Source: JAPUDQ01 sp964535835 (GTDB lineage Bacteria; Patescibacteriota; Saccharimonadia; Saccharimonadales; Saccharimonadaceae). From it: a stretch of DNA of 27,311 nucleotides. The stretch spans positions 1 through 27,311 of the forward strand of contig CAZHUZ010000009.1 in the NCBI GenBank assembly GCA_964535835.1, in the 5' to 3' direction. The notes below the pieces were generated by a model that saw nothing but the letters and a program-made list of their open reading frames with translations, was not told the origin of the DNA and ran no database searches. Position numbers and translations under genes: made by a program. Each line of letters starts with the position of its first letter. Within the stretch, counting starts at the first letter, position 1. This document shows, in pieces, positions 16,790-24,418 of the stretch.

Positions 16790-17590
16790 CTAAAATGACC
16801 CCCTTGATAAATCAGTGGCTGGGGCGTGTCCATCGCCTTTCTCTACGTAAGTACCAGTAACTTTATCAAAATCGACTAACGGTTGCCGGACGGCAGTGTC
16901 CGGGTTGTAGTAGTTATAAAACAAATTAGCTAACTGCTTTGTATCTAGCTGAACAGCACGAACACCCATCTGCATGGTACCGTTTGATACGAGGCTGACA
17001 CGATTTCTGATCTCATCTTTAGCTTTTTGGTAGGTGTCCTTGTCAATTTTAATCAGTGTCTGCTTTTGTGGTTTAAATGCTCCCGTCACCATATTACGTG
17101 TCATATTGACTGCAACATTGATGTCGCCTCCGGGATAATACGGCACCACAATATAAAACAATTTGTCCATGATATTGGCTTCGTCCGCCAGTACCTCAAT
17201 AAAATCCATGTAGTCATCCATCAGTGTACCAAGCAATATGTTATCCTGATCACGACGTAGATTTGTGAGCAGCTCAAGATAGTGGCCGATGTCAATACGT
17301 TGAGAGCGAACCAGTATTTGTATAGGGAAATAGAGTGAATTTAAAAACGCTTGATAGCTATACTCGACACTCTCTTGTTCCTGCTGACTCATGAGGTCAA
17401 AGTTGATTGATTCACAGGCCACAACAGCTCGAAAGCTCCCGTCGCTCATCACCACCATATTGTCGCGAACCTCAGATATCAACAAAGCATTTTGTGTGCT
17501 ATTAGCATTACGAACGGGCCGTGCATCTTTGACGGTATTCTCGCTCGGTGTATTACTTGCGTAACGGTTTGTAGTTTTACGCGGATCCAT
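16790..17590 (-). CDS. TraC/VirB4 N-domain-like protein
   Basis: A 266-residue protein without a Walker A motif. After a ~35-residue polar N-terminus it shows SEVRDNMVVMSDGSFRAVV, then INFDLMSQQEQESVEYSYQ and FLNSLYFPIQILVRSQRID. This resembles the N-terminal domain that precedes the ATPase domain in many Gram-positive TraC/VirB4 proteins. No TM helix is seen. It is immediately upstream of virB4 (2 nt gap) and downstream of prgI, so it is probably a stable partner of the ATPase, linking it to the membrane platform. GAGGA lies upstream of the ATG with long spacing. A true split of an ancestral VirB4 or an added duplicate of its N-domain are both possible. Confidence 0.7.
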   Translation of the reverse strand: MDPRKTTNRYASNTPSENTVKDARPVRNANSTQNALLISEVRDNMVVMSDGSFRAVVACESINFDLMSQQEQESVEYSYQAFLNSLYFPIQILVRSQRIDIGHYLELLTNLRRDQDNILLGTLMDDYMDFIEVLADEANIMDKLFYIVVPYYPGGDINVAVNMTRNMVTGAFKPQKQTLIKIDKDTYQKAKDEIRNRVSLVSNGTMQMGVRAVQLDTKQLANLFYNYYNPDTAVRQPLVDFDKVTGTYVEKGDGHAPATDLSRGSF

Positions 17591-17627
17591 CGCCCACTTT
17601 TATCCTCACTTCACTCACGTATGAGCA

Positions 17628-18536
17628 TTAATGCAACTGGATAACGACCTCTTGGTCGCCCAATGTCTCTAGCCGGTGAGCTGCTTCACGCTCAATTGAG
17701 CTAATTGACATATTGTGATGATTGCTTGCCAGGTCAATTATATCAGCTTGAGGTAGGTTCGTGCTAGCGCTTTCTGTAGTGACAGACTGCTGGTTGTTGC
17801 TAGCTACTTCAACAGCTTGGTGTGACGACATAGTGGCGACAAACGGTTGGGCTATCGATGGCGTGACGACACGTGGTAGCCGTTCGGTAGCGGTGTCTGG
17901 CTGGCCATCGTCGACACCATCTGTCGTCTGACTCATTCCTGCCTGGAAAGATTTGACAGTCTCAGTTTTAAGCAAAGACTGCTCTTCAACTAGATCGCTA
18001 AATTGTTTACCGACACCCTGATCAGCATCCATCACATCAGGTATGGTTGAAGCCTCGGCAATGACAGTATCATGCAGTTTTCCGTATTGCTGCAAAGATG
18101 AATAGTCGTTGATACCACGGCGTGACCAACCTTGAGTATCGATAACCTCTGCGAGGTCTCGGAAGCGCTCCTCAGCTTCTTCAGGTGTTAGGTCTTTGGT
18201 AAGTTTTTCTTCTACGACGTGTGGCGCAATGATAGTAACGAGATTGATTTCACCTTCTGGCCACCACATTTTGAGTTTTGGCTTCATGAAAAATCGTACT
18301 ATCGCCGCCAGCCACAACTCCATCGGCTGATCTTTGCGCAGCGGCAATGCGATAGCGATAAAGAGTATCGTTATTGGTAGCGGTAGCAACACCAAACCTA
18401 TAAATACCTGAGCAAGTACCCACTCTAGGCCAATCGACATCGCTGCCACAATTAGGTAGATAAACTGGCGAAAGCTAAACGGACCGATCAGCTTATCTTC
18501 GGCTTCGACGTCTTGGGGTACTTTGTAGACTGCCAT
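17628..18536 (-). CDS. prgI: PrgI-family inner-membrane protein with long C-terminal extension
   Basis: A 302-residue protein. The first ~100 residues match the PrgI family of Gram-positive conjugation systems (VirB3-like): MAVYKVPQDVEAEDKLIGPF, two adjacent TM helices at about 27-45 and 46-66, then LRKDQPMELWLAA and a KPKLKMWWPEG end. PrgI proteins are usually only ~110-130 residues. The extra ~180 residues here are hydrophilic, Gln/Ser/Thr/Asp-rich and unrecognised. They may be a cytoplasmic docking arm for VirB4. A promoter TGCTATACT ends 8 nt before the ATG and no Shine-Dalgarno is present, so it can be transcribed separately from the VirB6-like gene upstream. Confidence 0.87.
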   Translation of the reverse strand: MAVYKVPQDVEAEDKLIGPFSFRQFIYLIVAAMSIGLEWVLAQVFIGLVLLPLPITILFIAIALPLRKDQPMELWLAAIVRFFMKPKLKMWWPEGEINLVTIIAPHVVEEKLTKDLTPEEAEERFRDLAEVIDTQGWSRRGINDYSSLQQYGKLHDTVIAEASTIPDVMDADQGVGKQFSDLVEEQSLLKTETVKSFQAGMSQTTDGVDDGQPDTATERLPRVVTPSIAQPFVATMSSHQAVEVASNNQQSVTTESASTNLPQADIIDLASNHHNMSISSIEREAAHRLETLGDQEVVIQLH

Positions 18537-18544
18537 TAGCTTTT

Positions 18545-18553
18545 AGTATAGCA
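18545..18553 (-). promoter_or_regulatory. prgI extended -10, leaderless
   Basis: TGCTATACT on the minus strand (18553-18545), 8 nt before the prgI ATG at 18536. The expected start site is at or next to the start codon. No -35 match at the normal distance. Confidence 0.55.
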
Positions 18554-18565
18554 AAGTTACTAATT

Positions 18566-20944
18566 CTATTTGCGATACATGCGTATACCGAGCTTATCGT
18601 AATTAACATGCAGATAGCCACCGATTTCTTTGACAGCCTCAGGAGCTTTAGCAATAACATCTTGTGCCATTACTCCTATGTATACCGTATCATCGCCAGA
18701 GTAGCAAAATTCGTATTCTGGGATGGACATTGGCTGGATTGCCATACGCCCAGTTGCACGTATAGAATGTTTGAGACGATAATCAGATGGTGTCCACAGG
18801 CCGCTTCCGCCAGAAGGGGGATTAAAATTTTTCCCCTGATGTTGAGTTGGCTGCTGTTGTGGCTGAGATGATTGTTGGGGTTGTGCTTGCTGTTGCTGCT
18901 GAACTGGCGGCTGCCAGACACTTTTTGGTAATGAGCCAAGATAGCTTTGCATCGCCGCCTGCTGTTTGTTATTGAGCTTAGTATTTATCATAGGGTCAGA
19001 AAGTGCGGTGTAGTAGCTATTGGCGAGATTAATCTGATGCGCACTACCCTTAGAGACAGCCTCTCTGTTAGCTTGTAGAATAGTAGTATCATGCATACCA
19101 GCTACCGACTGAGCTGATACCTTACCAAATGCATCCCAGCCCCCTGTATCTGGTGAATGGCTCGGATTAAGATCAGGCGCACCATCAAGCTTGGAGGCAT
19201 TGCGAGCAAAATTAGCATTAAAGCTTTTTTGCAACTGGTCATTTCCTTTAATACTTTGTTTGATCTGTCGTAATTCTTCAACCTCACGCCGATCAGATAG
19301 TTGGTCAAGAGCTGCACGTCGCATAGCTTCTGGCTTTTTATCATCTCTGGCAATTGCTGATAATGTAGCGCTGTCTCCAACGCCTTTCACATTTTGGTTT
19401 TCACTAAACCTGCGAGAAAACGAAGCAGCTTCTTTCGATATACGTTCATCGCGTAGATTCTCACCGATTGTCTGCCGATGCGATCCGTAACCGCCGGATA
19501 ACGAATTAAAGCGACTTGATGCGTTCAGGCGGCGGTTCAGTTTACTTCTCACTTTTCGATGCGGTGCACGGCCTTCGTACTGGCCGCCAGCTATCAGAGC
19601 CTTTCGCTCAGCTTTCTGCATTTGTCGATATTTACCGAAGGTAGTACCTTTATATTTATTTGAAGCCCCCTTGGCCACAGTACTAAGACCTGCTTTCATC
19701 TTGCCGGCAATGCCCTCCATACCCTTAAACATTGCCGGTATGAAAAACAACGGCATGGCAATGATAAACAGTTGTACCACCGCCCAGACAGCTTTGACAG
19801 CATCAGCAGTTATAGCGCCAGACTCGGGGAAAAGATCTTTGATAAACTCGCCGTTACCTAGGACAGACCCGACAATATCAGCCGCAAACATCGAGGCGCC
19901 GAACATAAACATCACGGCAGGATATATCATCAGTAGCTTACTAAACATGCCCCACCATTTTTGGAAGAATTTCTCAGTATTTGGCAGTACCCAGGCGGCA
20001 AACGCTAGCGGAGCTAGTACTACCAGAAATATTAGCAACACATAGCGAATGATTGCGAGCGCTAATGTCGTTATGAAAGCGATGAAAATTGCTACAAGTC
20101 CGACAGCTATAATAACCGTGATAATTGTGATACCACCCATAAGGCCGCCTGCAATTAGACCGATCGTACAGCCAACTTTATTGCCAAAAAAGGCACCGCC
20201 CGCTGCCCCGACCACGATACCTGCAGGGCCACCAACAGTGCCTACAATGCCACCAATAGCGCCACCGATCACGCCACCAACGTTACTACAGGAACTTTGC
20301 TCTTCGGATGATTCGGATGATGAAGTAGGGGGACTCTCGATACCTTCACTCAGTGAGCTAACAAAGCTCATCATATTGTGACCCAACACATTACTGACAT
20401 CAATCGCGAATGCACAAACATAAAATGACATGTTTATCAATATGACCGCTGCGACTATACGAGGTAAGGTGCGCTTGATACCATAGCTAGATATGCCCAT
20501 AGATGTTGCTTGCGACATGATGATGATCAGAAACGCGATCCCTATCATGATATTAGCTAGATTGACGAATACCCCCCAGGCTGAACGCATGGCATCATTA
20601 CTGAGTGCCTGAAAATTAAATATCACATCCAAAAAAGCTGCAATAAATTTGATCGTACCAGAAGTGATGTCGATCAATGGACATGCGATATAACCAAGCG
20701 CACCGCCAACACAGGTGATTTCTTGGCCATCTTGCGTCGTCGTCGTATTCTCACCAGGAGCGGCAAACTGTATAAGCGGAGTGATAGGCGTAGCAACTGT
20801 TTGATTGCCGGGCAGACTGCTAGCACCTGCATGAGACGGCAGAGTAGTTACTATCACAGACGCACAACACATGGCTAGAGCGAGCAAAACGACATGGCGC
20901 ATTTGTACAAGATGACGAACGTTACTATAAAATCCCCTGAGCAT
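18566..20944 (-). CDS. VirB6/TrbL-like channel protein with C-terminal S74 chaperone domain
   Basis: A 792-residue polytopic membrane protein. An N-terminal signal-like helix lies at 18-36. TM helices follow at about 123-145, 160-182, 270-322 (two or three), 333-358 and 383-405. A glycine-zipper stretch covers 222-270. This layout fits the VirB6/TrbL channel family. Residues 410-470 are Lys/Arg-rich and so probably cytoplasmic, then a long polar region and a Gln-rich linker (681-703). Residues 720-792 match the short Peptidase_S74 intramolecular chaperone domain: SDYRLKHSI with the Ser720/Lys725 pair, YEFCY, YIGVMAQDV, PEAV and HVNYDKLGI. That domain normally trimerises and self-cleaves on phage tail fibres. 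It is first in the operon and divergent from the pilins. Confidence 0.85.
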   Translation of the reverse strand: MLRGFYSNVRHLVQMRHVVLLALAMCCASVIVTTLPSHAGASSLPGNQTVATPITPLIQFAAPGENTTTTQDGQEITCVGGALGYIACPLIDITSGTIKFIAAFLDVIFNFQALSNDAMRSAWGVFVNLANIMIGIAFLIIIMSQATSMGISSYGIKRTLPRIVAAVILINMSFYVCAFAIDVSNVLGHNMMSFVSSLSEGIESPPTSSSESSEEQSSCSNVGGVIGGAIGGIVGTVGGPAGIVVGAAGGAFFGNKVGCTIGLIAGGLMGGITIITVIIAVGLVAIFIAFITTLALAIIRYVLLIFLVVLAPLAFAAWVLPNTEKFFQKWWGMFSKLLMIYPAVMFMFGASMFAADIVGSVLGNGEFIKDLFPESGAITADAVKAVWAVVQLFIIAMPLFFIPAMFKGMEGIAGKMKAGLSTVAKGASNKYKGTTFGKYRQMQKAERKALIAGGQYEGRAPHRKVRSKLNRRLNASSRFNSLSGGYGSHRQTIGENLRDERISKEAASFSRRFSENQNVKGVGDSATLSAIARDDKKPEAMRRAALDQLSDRREVEELRQIKQSIKGNDQLQKSFNANFARNASKLDGAPDLNPSHSPDTGGWDAFGKVSAQSVAGMHDTTILQANREAVSKGSAHQINLANSYYTALSDPMINTKLNNKQQAAMQSYLGSLPKSVWQPPVQQQQQAQPQQSSQPQQQPTQHQGKNFNPPSGGSGLWTPSDYRLKHSIRATGRMAIQPMSIPEYEFCYSGDDTVYIGVMAQDVIAKAPEAVKEIGGYLHVNYDKLGIRMYRK

Positions 20945-21039
20945 ACTATGCAGTTACTGTACATTATCCATGAGCTTTTTTCCATAGGATAGGCTATTTG
21001 TTATACCAAAACGATACATAGTTTGCTACTATTTACAAT
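20945..21039. promoter_or_regulatory. Divergent promoter region, pilins / VirB6 operon
   Basis: A 95-nt gap between divergent genes. Plus strand: extended -10 TGCTACTAT (21024-21032) ends 7 nt before the pilin ATG. Minus strand: GATAAT lies 18 nt before the VirB6-like ATG in ATGGATAATG. Neither gene has a Shine-Dalgarno. One short gap could co-regulate both halves of the apparatus. Confidence 0.5.
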
Positions 21040-21579
21040 ATGACATCTATCTCGCTACGGCATCTCCTGACACGATATCTATGCGTAGTTATACTAGCTT
21101 TTGCGGTCATAAGCGTCAGTACTTCCCCTGTATCGGCAGCCAAGATCAAATGTGTCGGTACGAATGGACAAACAGTTGAGGTCGAAACGACTAGGCCGCA
21201 AGGCGAGACCTGTGCCGATCATAACTTGGATGAATATAGTCCCGCCCAAGGCGCACCACAAACAGATGCGTCAAGTGGGGGCAATGATAACAACAAGTCT
21301 TGTGGTGTAAATACGGTGATCTTAGGTTGCAGTGGAGCTGGCTCAGAGCCTATTACGCGTGTTTTTATGGAAATATTTAATTTCTTTGCTGTTGGTATCG
21401 GCATATTGGTAGTTGCCGGAATCATCATGGGCGGTATACGCTATGCGACAGCCAACGGCAATACGGGACAGGCCGAGCAAGGAATAACAATCATCGTCAA
21501 CGCTGTTATCGGATTATTATTATTTATCTTTATGTTCGCACTGGTTAATTGGCTAGTGCCCGGGGGGTTATTCTCATGA
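21040..21579 (+). CDS. VirB2/TrbC-like pilin, paralog 1
   Basis: A 179-residue exported small membrane protein. A signal peptide covers about residues 12-34 (ending VSTSPVSAAK). A polar middle with cysteine pairs follows, then two TM helices near 113-132 and 147-168. Between them lies the family loop GGIRYATANGNTGQAEQG, a looser version of the GGxxYxxSxGDxSxVxxAK loop of the other five paralogs. VirB2-type pilins keep two TM helices with a cytoplasmic loop and polymerise into the type IV secretion pilus. Here the signal peptide and ~80-residue ectodomain make it longer than classic VirB2. The next gene overlaps it as ATGA, so they are co-translated. Confidence 0.8.
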   Translation: MTSISLRHLLTRYLCVVILAFAVISVSTSPVSAAKIKCVGTNGQTVEVETTRPQGETCADHNLDEYSPAQGAPQTDASSGGNDNNKSCGVNTVILGCSGAGSEPITRVFMEIFNFFAVGIGILVVAGIIMGGIRYATANGNTGQAEQGITIIVNAVIGLLLFIFMFALVNWLVPGGLFS

Positions 21580-22262
21580 GATTCTTTAATACTACATATC
21601 GCCAGATGTTGATTATGGCAATCGTTGCCTGGGCAGTTGTCGGCGTACCATCAGTTGCTTCTGCGATATCGATCCCCGATGACCCTTCGGTACGTGGCGA
21701 GGGTATTAAAACACTATCACAACAACTTTGTGGCAATGTAACAGATTGCCAACAACGATTTGAGAAAGGAGCTCTCAGCTGCACCGATAACGACACGTTC
21801 TCTACTGGTATAAAAATAGCCGACTGCATAATCTCACAGATGGGGCCGTACCAAAAAAACTTCCAAAGTAAACGGGATTTCATAACTCAAGAGATCGAGG
21901 CGATATGGGCTGATGCGTCAGAGTCCCAGCATCAAGATAATACGAAGAGTAAGTGCTTCAGCACAATTTTAGGCTTCCCTGCATGGTATAACGGGCTACA
22001 ATGTGATAAAGATGGTCCTAAAATTAGCAAGCTCAATGATGTATGGGTAATTGTCCTAAATATGATCCGCTGGTTACTCGGGGTTGCTGCCTACGCTGCA
22101 GGTATCTTTATCGTGTGGGGTGGCTTCAAGTACATCAAGAGTCAAGGCGACCCAAGTAGTGTTGCCTCTGCCAAGACGACAATTGTTCAGGCGATCGGCG
22201 GTTTAGTAATAGCACTCATCTCTACCGCCCTGGTTGCATACGTGCAAGGTCTCATCAAGTAA
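21576..22262 (+). CDS. VirB2/TrbC-like pilin, paralog 2 (large)
   Basis: The largest paralog, 228 residues from the ATG at 21576, which overlaps the preceding stop as ATGA and has a G-run upstream. A TTG at 21549 is possible but less likely. A signal peptide covers about residues 9-31 (ending VPSVASAIS). A ~110-residue extracellular part with several cysteines follows, then two TM helices near 155-178 and 198-222. The loop between them reads GGFKYIKSQGDPSSVASAKT, close to the family consensus. The long ectodomain suggests a specialised tip or minor subunit rather than the main pilin. That is inference from size. Confidence 0.78.
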   Translation: MRFFNTTYRQMLIMAIVAWAVVGVPSVASAISIPDDPSVRGEGIKTLSQQLCGNVTDCQQRFEKGALSCTDNDTFSTGIKIADCIISQMGPYQKNFQSKRDFITQEIEAIWADASESQHQDNTKSKCFSTILGFPAWYNGLQCDKDGPKISKLNDVWVIVLNMIRWLLGVAAYAAGIFIVWGGFKYIKSQGDPSSVASAKTTIVQAIGGLVIALISTALVAYVQGLIK

Positions 22263-22284
22263 TAACGCAAGATGGAGTTCGATA

Positions 22285-22863
22285 ATGTTAAAACATATTA
22301 GCCCTAGCTCTACGATTATAGTGACGGTTATTTTGAGTGTGTTGGTGACGGTAGCTTACACTTGTCCCAACGTAAGTGCTGCCACACCACCGACTGTAGA
22401 AGACGCAAGAAAAGAAGTAGAAGCCTGTCTCTCTGGAAAAAAAACAAATTATAGCACTATTGTGTGCGACAATCTAAAGCAGAGTGTCAAAAAGTGCGTG
22501 GGCGATGACAACGGCAGAGTAAAAGAATGTATTAACAGTGCTGCGATAAGTACTCGGGAGGCTTTGGCTGAGTCTACGCAGTCAAAAAGTAATAGCGAGA
22601 ATACTCAAAAGTACTCCTCTAACGTTATACCAAAAGTGAATCTTGACGGGGCTCAAATAGGTAATATTTATAACGGAGCTCTCGCTGTTGCGGGGGCCAT
22701 GACTGTGATCTTTATTATAATCGGAGGTATTCGATATGTTATCTCTAGAGGTGATCCATCTGAAGTAACAAAAGCAAAAAATACTATTCTATATGCTCTG
22801 ATTGGTCTGCTAATTGTTATACTAGCATTTGTAATTGTCCGATTTGTCACGGGAAACGTGTAG
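22285..22863 (+). CDS. VirB2/TrbC-like pilin, paralog 3
   Basis: A 192-residue paralog from the ATG at 22285, chosen because TGGAG lies about 10 nt upstream and it gives a normal signal peptide (about residues 10-33, ending PNVSAAT). A TTG extension to 22234 would overlap the upstream gene and add only polar residues. The ectodomain (35-130) has four cysteines. Two TM helices lie near 131-152 and 167-189, with the loop GGIRYVISRGDPSEVTKAKN between. The gene ends 19 nt before paralog 4, with a promoter in that gap. Confidence 0.78.
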   Translation: MLKHISPSSTIIVTVILSVLVTVAYTCPNVSAATPPTVEDARKEVEACLSGKKTNYSTIVCDNLKQSVKKCVGDDNGRVKECINSAAISTREALAESTQSKSNSENTQKYSSNVIPKVNLDGAQIGNIYNGALAVAGAMTVIFIIIGGIRYVISRGDPSEVTKAKNTILYALIGLLIVILAFVIVRFVTGNV

Positions 22864-22869
22864 TATAAT
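22864..22869 (+). promoter_or_regulatory. -10 element before pilin paralog 4
   Basis: A perfect TATAAT overlapping the stop of paralog 3, ending 13 nt before the ATG at 22883. The expected leader is about 6 nt with no Shine-Dalgarno. It lets paralog 4 be made apart from paralogs 1-3. Confidence 0.5.
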
Positions 22870-22882
22870 CTAAGTATAAGAT

Positions 22883-23356
22883 ATGAAAAAAATAATAACC
22901 CTCTCTCTACTAACTATCGGTTTATCGTTTATAGCTGGGCTGTTTATGTATACTCCGGCTGACGCTGCTATAAATGTGTTCAAGGAAGAGGCCTGCAACG
23001 GAGATACGTCGATTTGTCGCTCGGCGGATAGCGATACTCTTTTTAACACTATCAAATCAGTTATTAATATTATGATTTATGTCACGGGAGTGATCGCTGT
23101 TATCATGATTATTTTGGGCGGTATAAAGTATACCGTATCATCCGGCGACTCGTCAGCGATCACTAGTGCAAAAAATACTATCATCTATGCTGTCGTAGGG
23201 TTGGTCATCGCCATCATGTCATTTGCTATTGTCAATTTCGCTCTATCGTTTTTTGGGGGTGATCAATCTGGCAATAGTAACCCTCCTTCAGAATCAAACG
23301 CCACCTCAGGTAGCGACTCAGGCTCGAGCTCAAACCCTGCGCAGACCCAACCCTAG
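22883..23356 (+). CDS. VirB2/TrbC-like pilin, paralog 4
   Basis: A 157-residue paralog. Signal peptide at about residues 4-29 (ending YTPADAAI), a short ectodomain with two cysteines, TM helices near 57-76 and 94-117, and the loop GGIKYTVSSGDSSAITSAKN. The two TM helices and loop are closest to those of paralogs 5 and 6. It has an extra ~35-residue C-terminal tail rich in Ser, Asn, Pro and Gly after the last helix. With the two-TM hairpin layout this tail should be outside the cell, so it may be a flexible surface or modification region. The tail is absent in paralogs 5 and 6. Confidence 0.82.
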   Translation: MKKIITLSLLTIGLSFIAGLFMYTPADAAINVFKEEACNGDTSICRSADSDTLFNTIKSVINIMIYVTGVIAVIMIILGGIKYTVSSGDSSAITSAKNTIIYAVVGLVIAIMSFAIVNFALSFFGGDQSGNSNPPSESNATSGSDSGSSSNPAQTQP

Positions 23357-23437
23357 TGTGGTAGTGCCGATTATCCTTGGTGTGACAGAGCATGTAATGG
23401 CCACTAAACCCTAATGGCAACAAAGAAAGGAAATATC

Positions 23438-23839
23438 ATGATACGACAAATAATATATCTATCAGTAACAGTCGTCGGTGCAGCTATACTGACGGCGACA
23501 ACAGTACAAGCAACTAGTCTGGAGCCGACCACTGCTCTGTCGCTCTTTGCGGATACAGTAGAACAGGCTCAATCTGGCGTCAATGCCATCGGCGGGGGTG
23601 ATGCTCCTAAATTGACAGAATTTATCAAAAGTATCGTCAATATTTTGCTTTATCTGGTCGGTGTAATCGCTGTTATTATGATCATAATTGGCGGTATAAA
23701 GTACGTCACCTCAAACGGTGATTCCTCGGCAGTAACCAGTGCAAAAAATACCATCATGTATGCTATTATCGGCGTAGTAGTTGCTATCTTGGCCTTTGCT
23801 ATCGTCAACTGGATCATTACCGCCATCGGCGGTAAGTAG
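23438..23839 (+). CDS. VirB2/TrbC-like pilin, paralog 5
   Basis: A compact 133-residue paralog from the ATG at 23438, preferred over the in-frame ATG at 23414 because AAAGGA lies about 7 nt upstream and a signal peptide then begins at once (MIRQIIYLSVTVV, cleavage near VQATS). Two TM helices lie near 66-86 and 104-126, joined by the loop GGIKYVTSNGDSSAVTSAKN. The ectodomain is only ~35 residues and cysteine-free, so this and paralog 6 look most like ordinary major VirB2 pilins. Confidence 0.83.
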   Translation: MIRQIIYLSVTVVGAAILTATTVQATSLEPTTALSLFADTVEQAQSGVNAIGGGDAPKLTEFIKSIVNILLYLVGVIAVIMIIIGGIKYVTSNGDSSAVTSAKNTIMYAIIGVVVAILAFAIVNWIITAIGGK

Positions 23840-23884
23840 GTTCGGCTTTATACAAATAAAACAGTTTTGTTTAATCGCCTTATC

Positions 23885-23893
23885 TGGTATAAC
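23885..23893 (+). promoter_or_regulatory. Extended -10 for pilin paralog 6
   Basis: TGGTATAAC at 23885-23893, with TTGTTT 15 nt upstream as a poor -35. A normal leader of about 30 nt follows, with Shine-Dalgarno AGGAG before the ATG at 23930. Of the six pilin genes this has the most conventional expression signals. Confidence 0.5.
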
Positions 23894-23929
23894 TAATAGT
23901 GACAATCAAAACAACAGGAGAAAATCAGT

Positions 23930-24334
23930 ATGCAAAAAAAGATATTAACCGCCTTAAAACACATCAGCTTGACAGCTATGACCGTATTTGCGCTATCATT
24001 TGTCGTTTTGCCGGCTACTTCAGTAGCAGCCGCCAATTTTGATGGCGGTATCAAAGAAGGTAGCAACAGTGCTCAGGGCAAAGATCAGCCTGGAGAGCTC
24101 TTTGGTGAATCGGGTGTATTCAAGACTGTTACCAACATTTTGCTCTATATTGTTGGCGCTATCTCTGTGATTATGCTCATCATTGGAGGTATTCGCTACG
24201 TCGTGTCTGGTGGTGATCAGAGTGCGGTGACGGCAGCAAAAAATACCATCCTTTACGCGATTGTTGGTATTGTTGTGGCTATTCTCGCTTTTGCGGCTGT
24301 CAACTTTGTCGTTGAAAGCTTATCGGTCAGCTAA
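23930..24334 (+). CDS. VirB2/TrbC-like pilin, paralog 6
   Basis: A 134-residue paralog with its own promoter, a good AGGAG ribosome site and a strong terminator after it. Signal peptide at about residues 12-34 (ending ATSVAAAN), short polar ectodomain without cysteines, two TM helices near 67-86 and 104-127, and the loop GGIRYVVSGGDQSAVTAAKN. Independent transcription, good translation signals and small size make it the best candidate for the major pilus subunit. That ranking is inference. Confidence 0.83.
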   Translation: MQKKILTALKHISLTAMTVFALSFVVLPATSVAAANFDGGIKEGSNSAQGKDQPGELFGESGVFKTVTNILLYIVGAISVIMLIIGGIRYVVSGGDQSAVTAAKNTILYAIVGIVVAILAFAAVNFVVESLSVS

Positions 24335-24353
24335 TAGCTGCTTGTCTATTTAC

Positions 24354-24386
24354 AATAAAAGGTTCCGCGTAGCGGAACCTTTTATT
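24354..24386. terminator. Bidirectional terminator, pilin operon / hsp20
   Basis: A perfect 15-bp stem AATAAAAGGTTCCGC (24354-24368) and its complement (24372-24386) with loop GTA. The T-rich arm serves the pilin side and the A-rich arm serves hsp20 on the other strand. It is the clearest terminator in the window. Confidence 0.9.
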
Positions 24387-24418
24387 AATTTAAGCCGAAG
24401 AGCCAAGATGACTAGTGA

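Noticed and set aside
20049..20381. A 110-codon plus-strand open frame rich in Pro/Ile
   Set aside because: It is the antisense shadow of the glycine-zipper part of the VirB6-like gene; its composition follows from Gly codons read backwards.
21549..21575. TTG upstream start for pilin paralog 2
   Set aside because: It lies inside paralog 1 and adds a polar leader before the signal peptide. The ATG at 21576 overlaps the stop as ATGA and fits better.
9516..24334. A complete conjugative element or prophage
   Set aside because: No relaxase, coupling protein, integrase, replication gene or phage structural set is visible. The phage-like domains (tail lysozyme, S74) are single domains within secretion genes.
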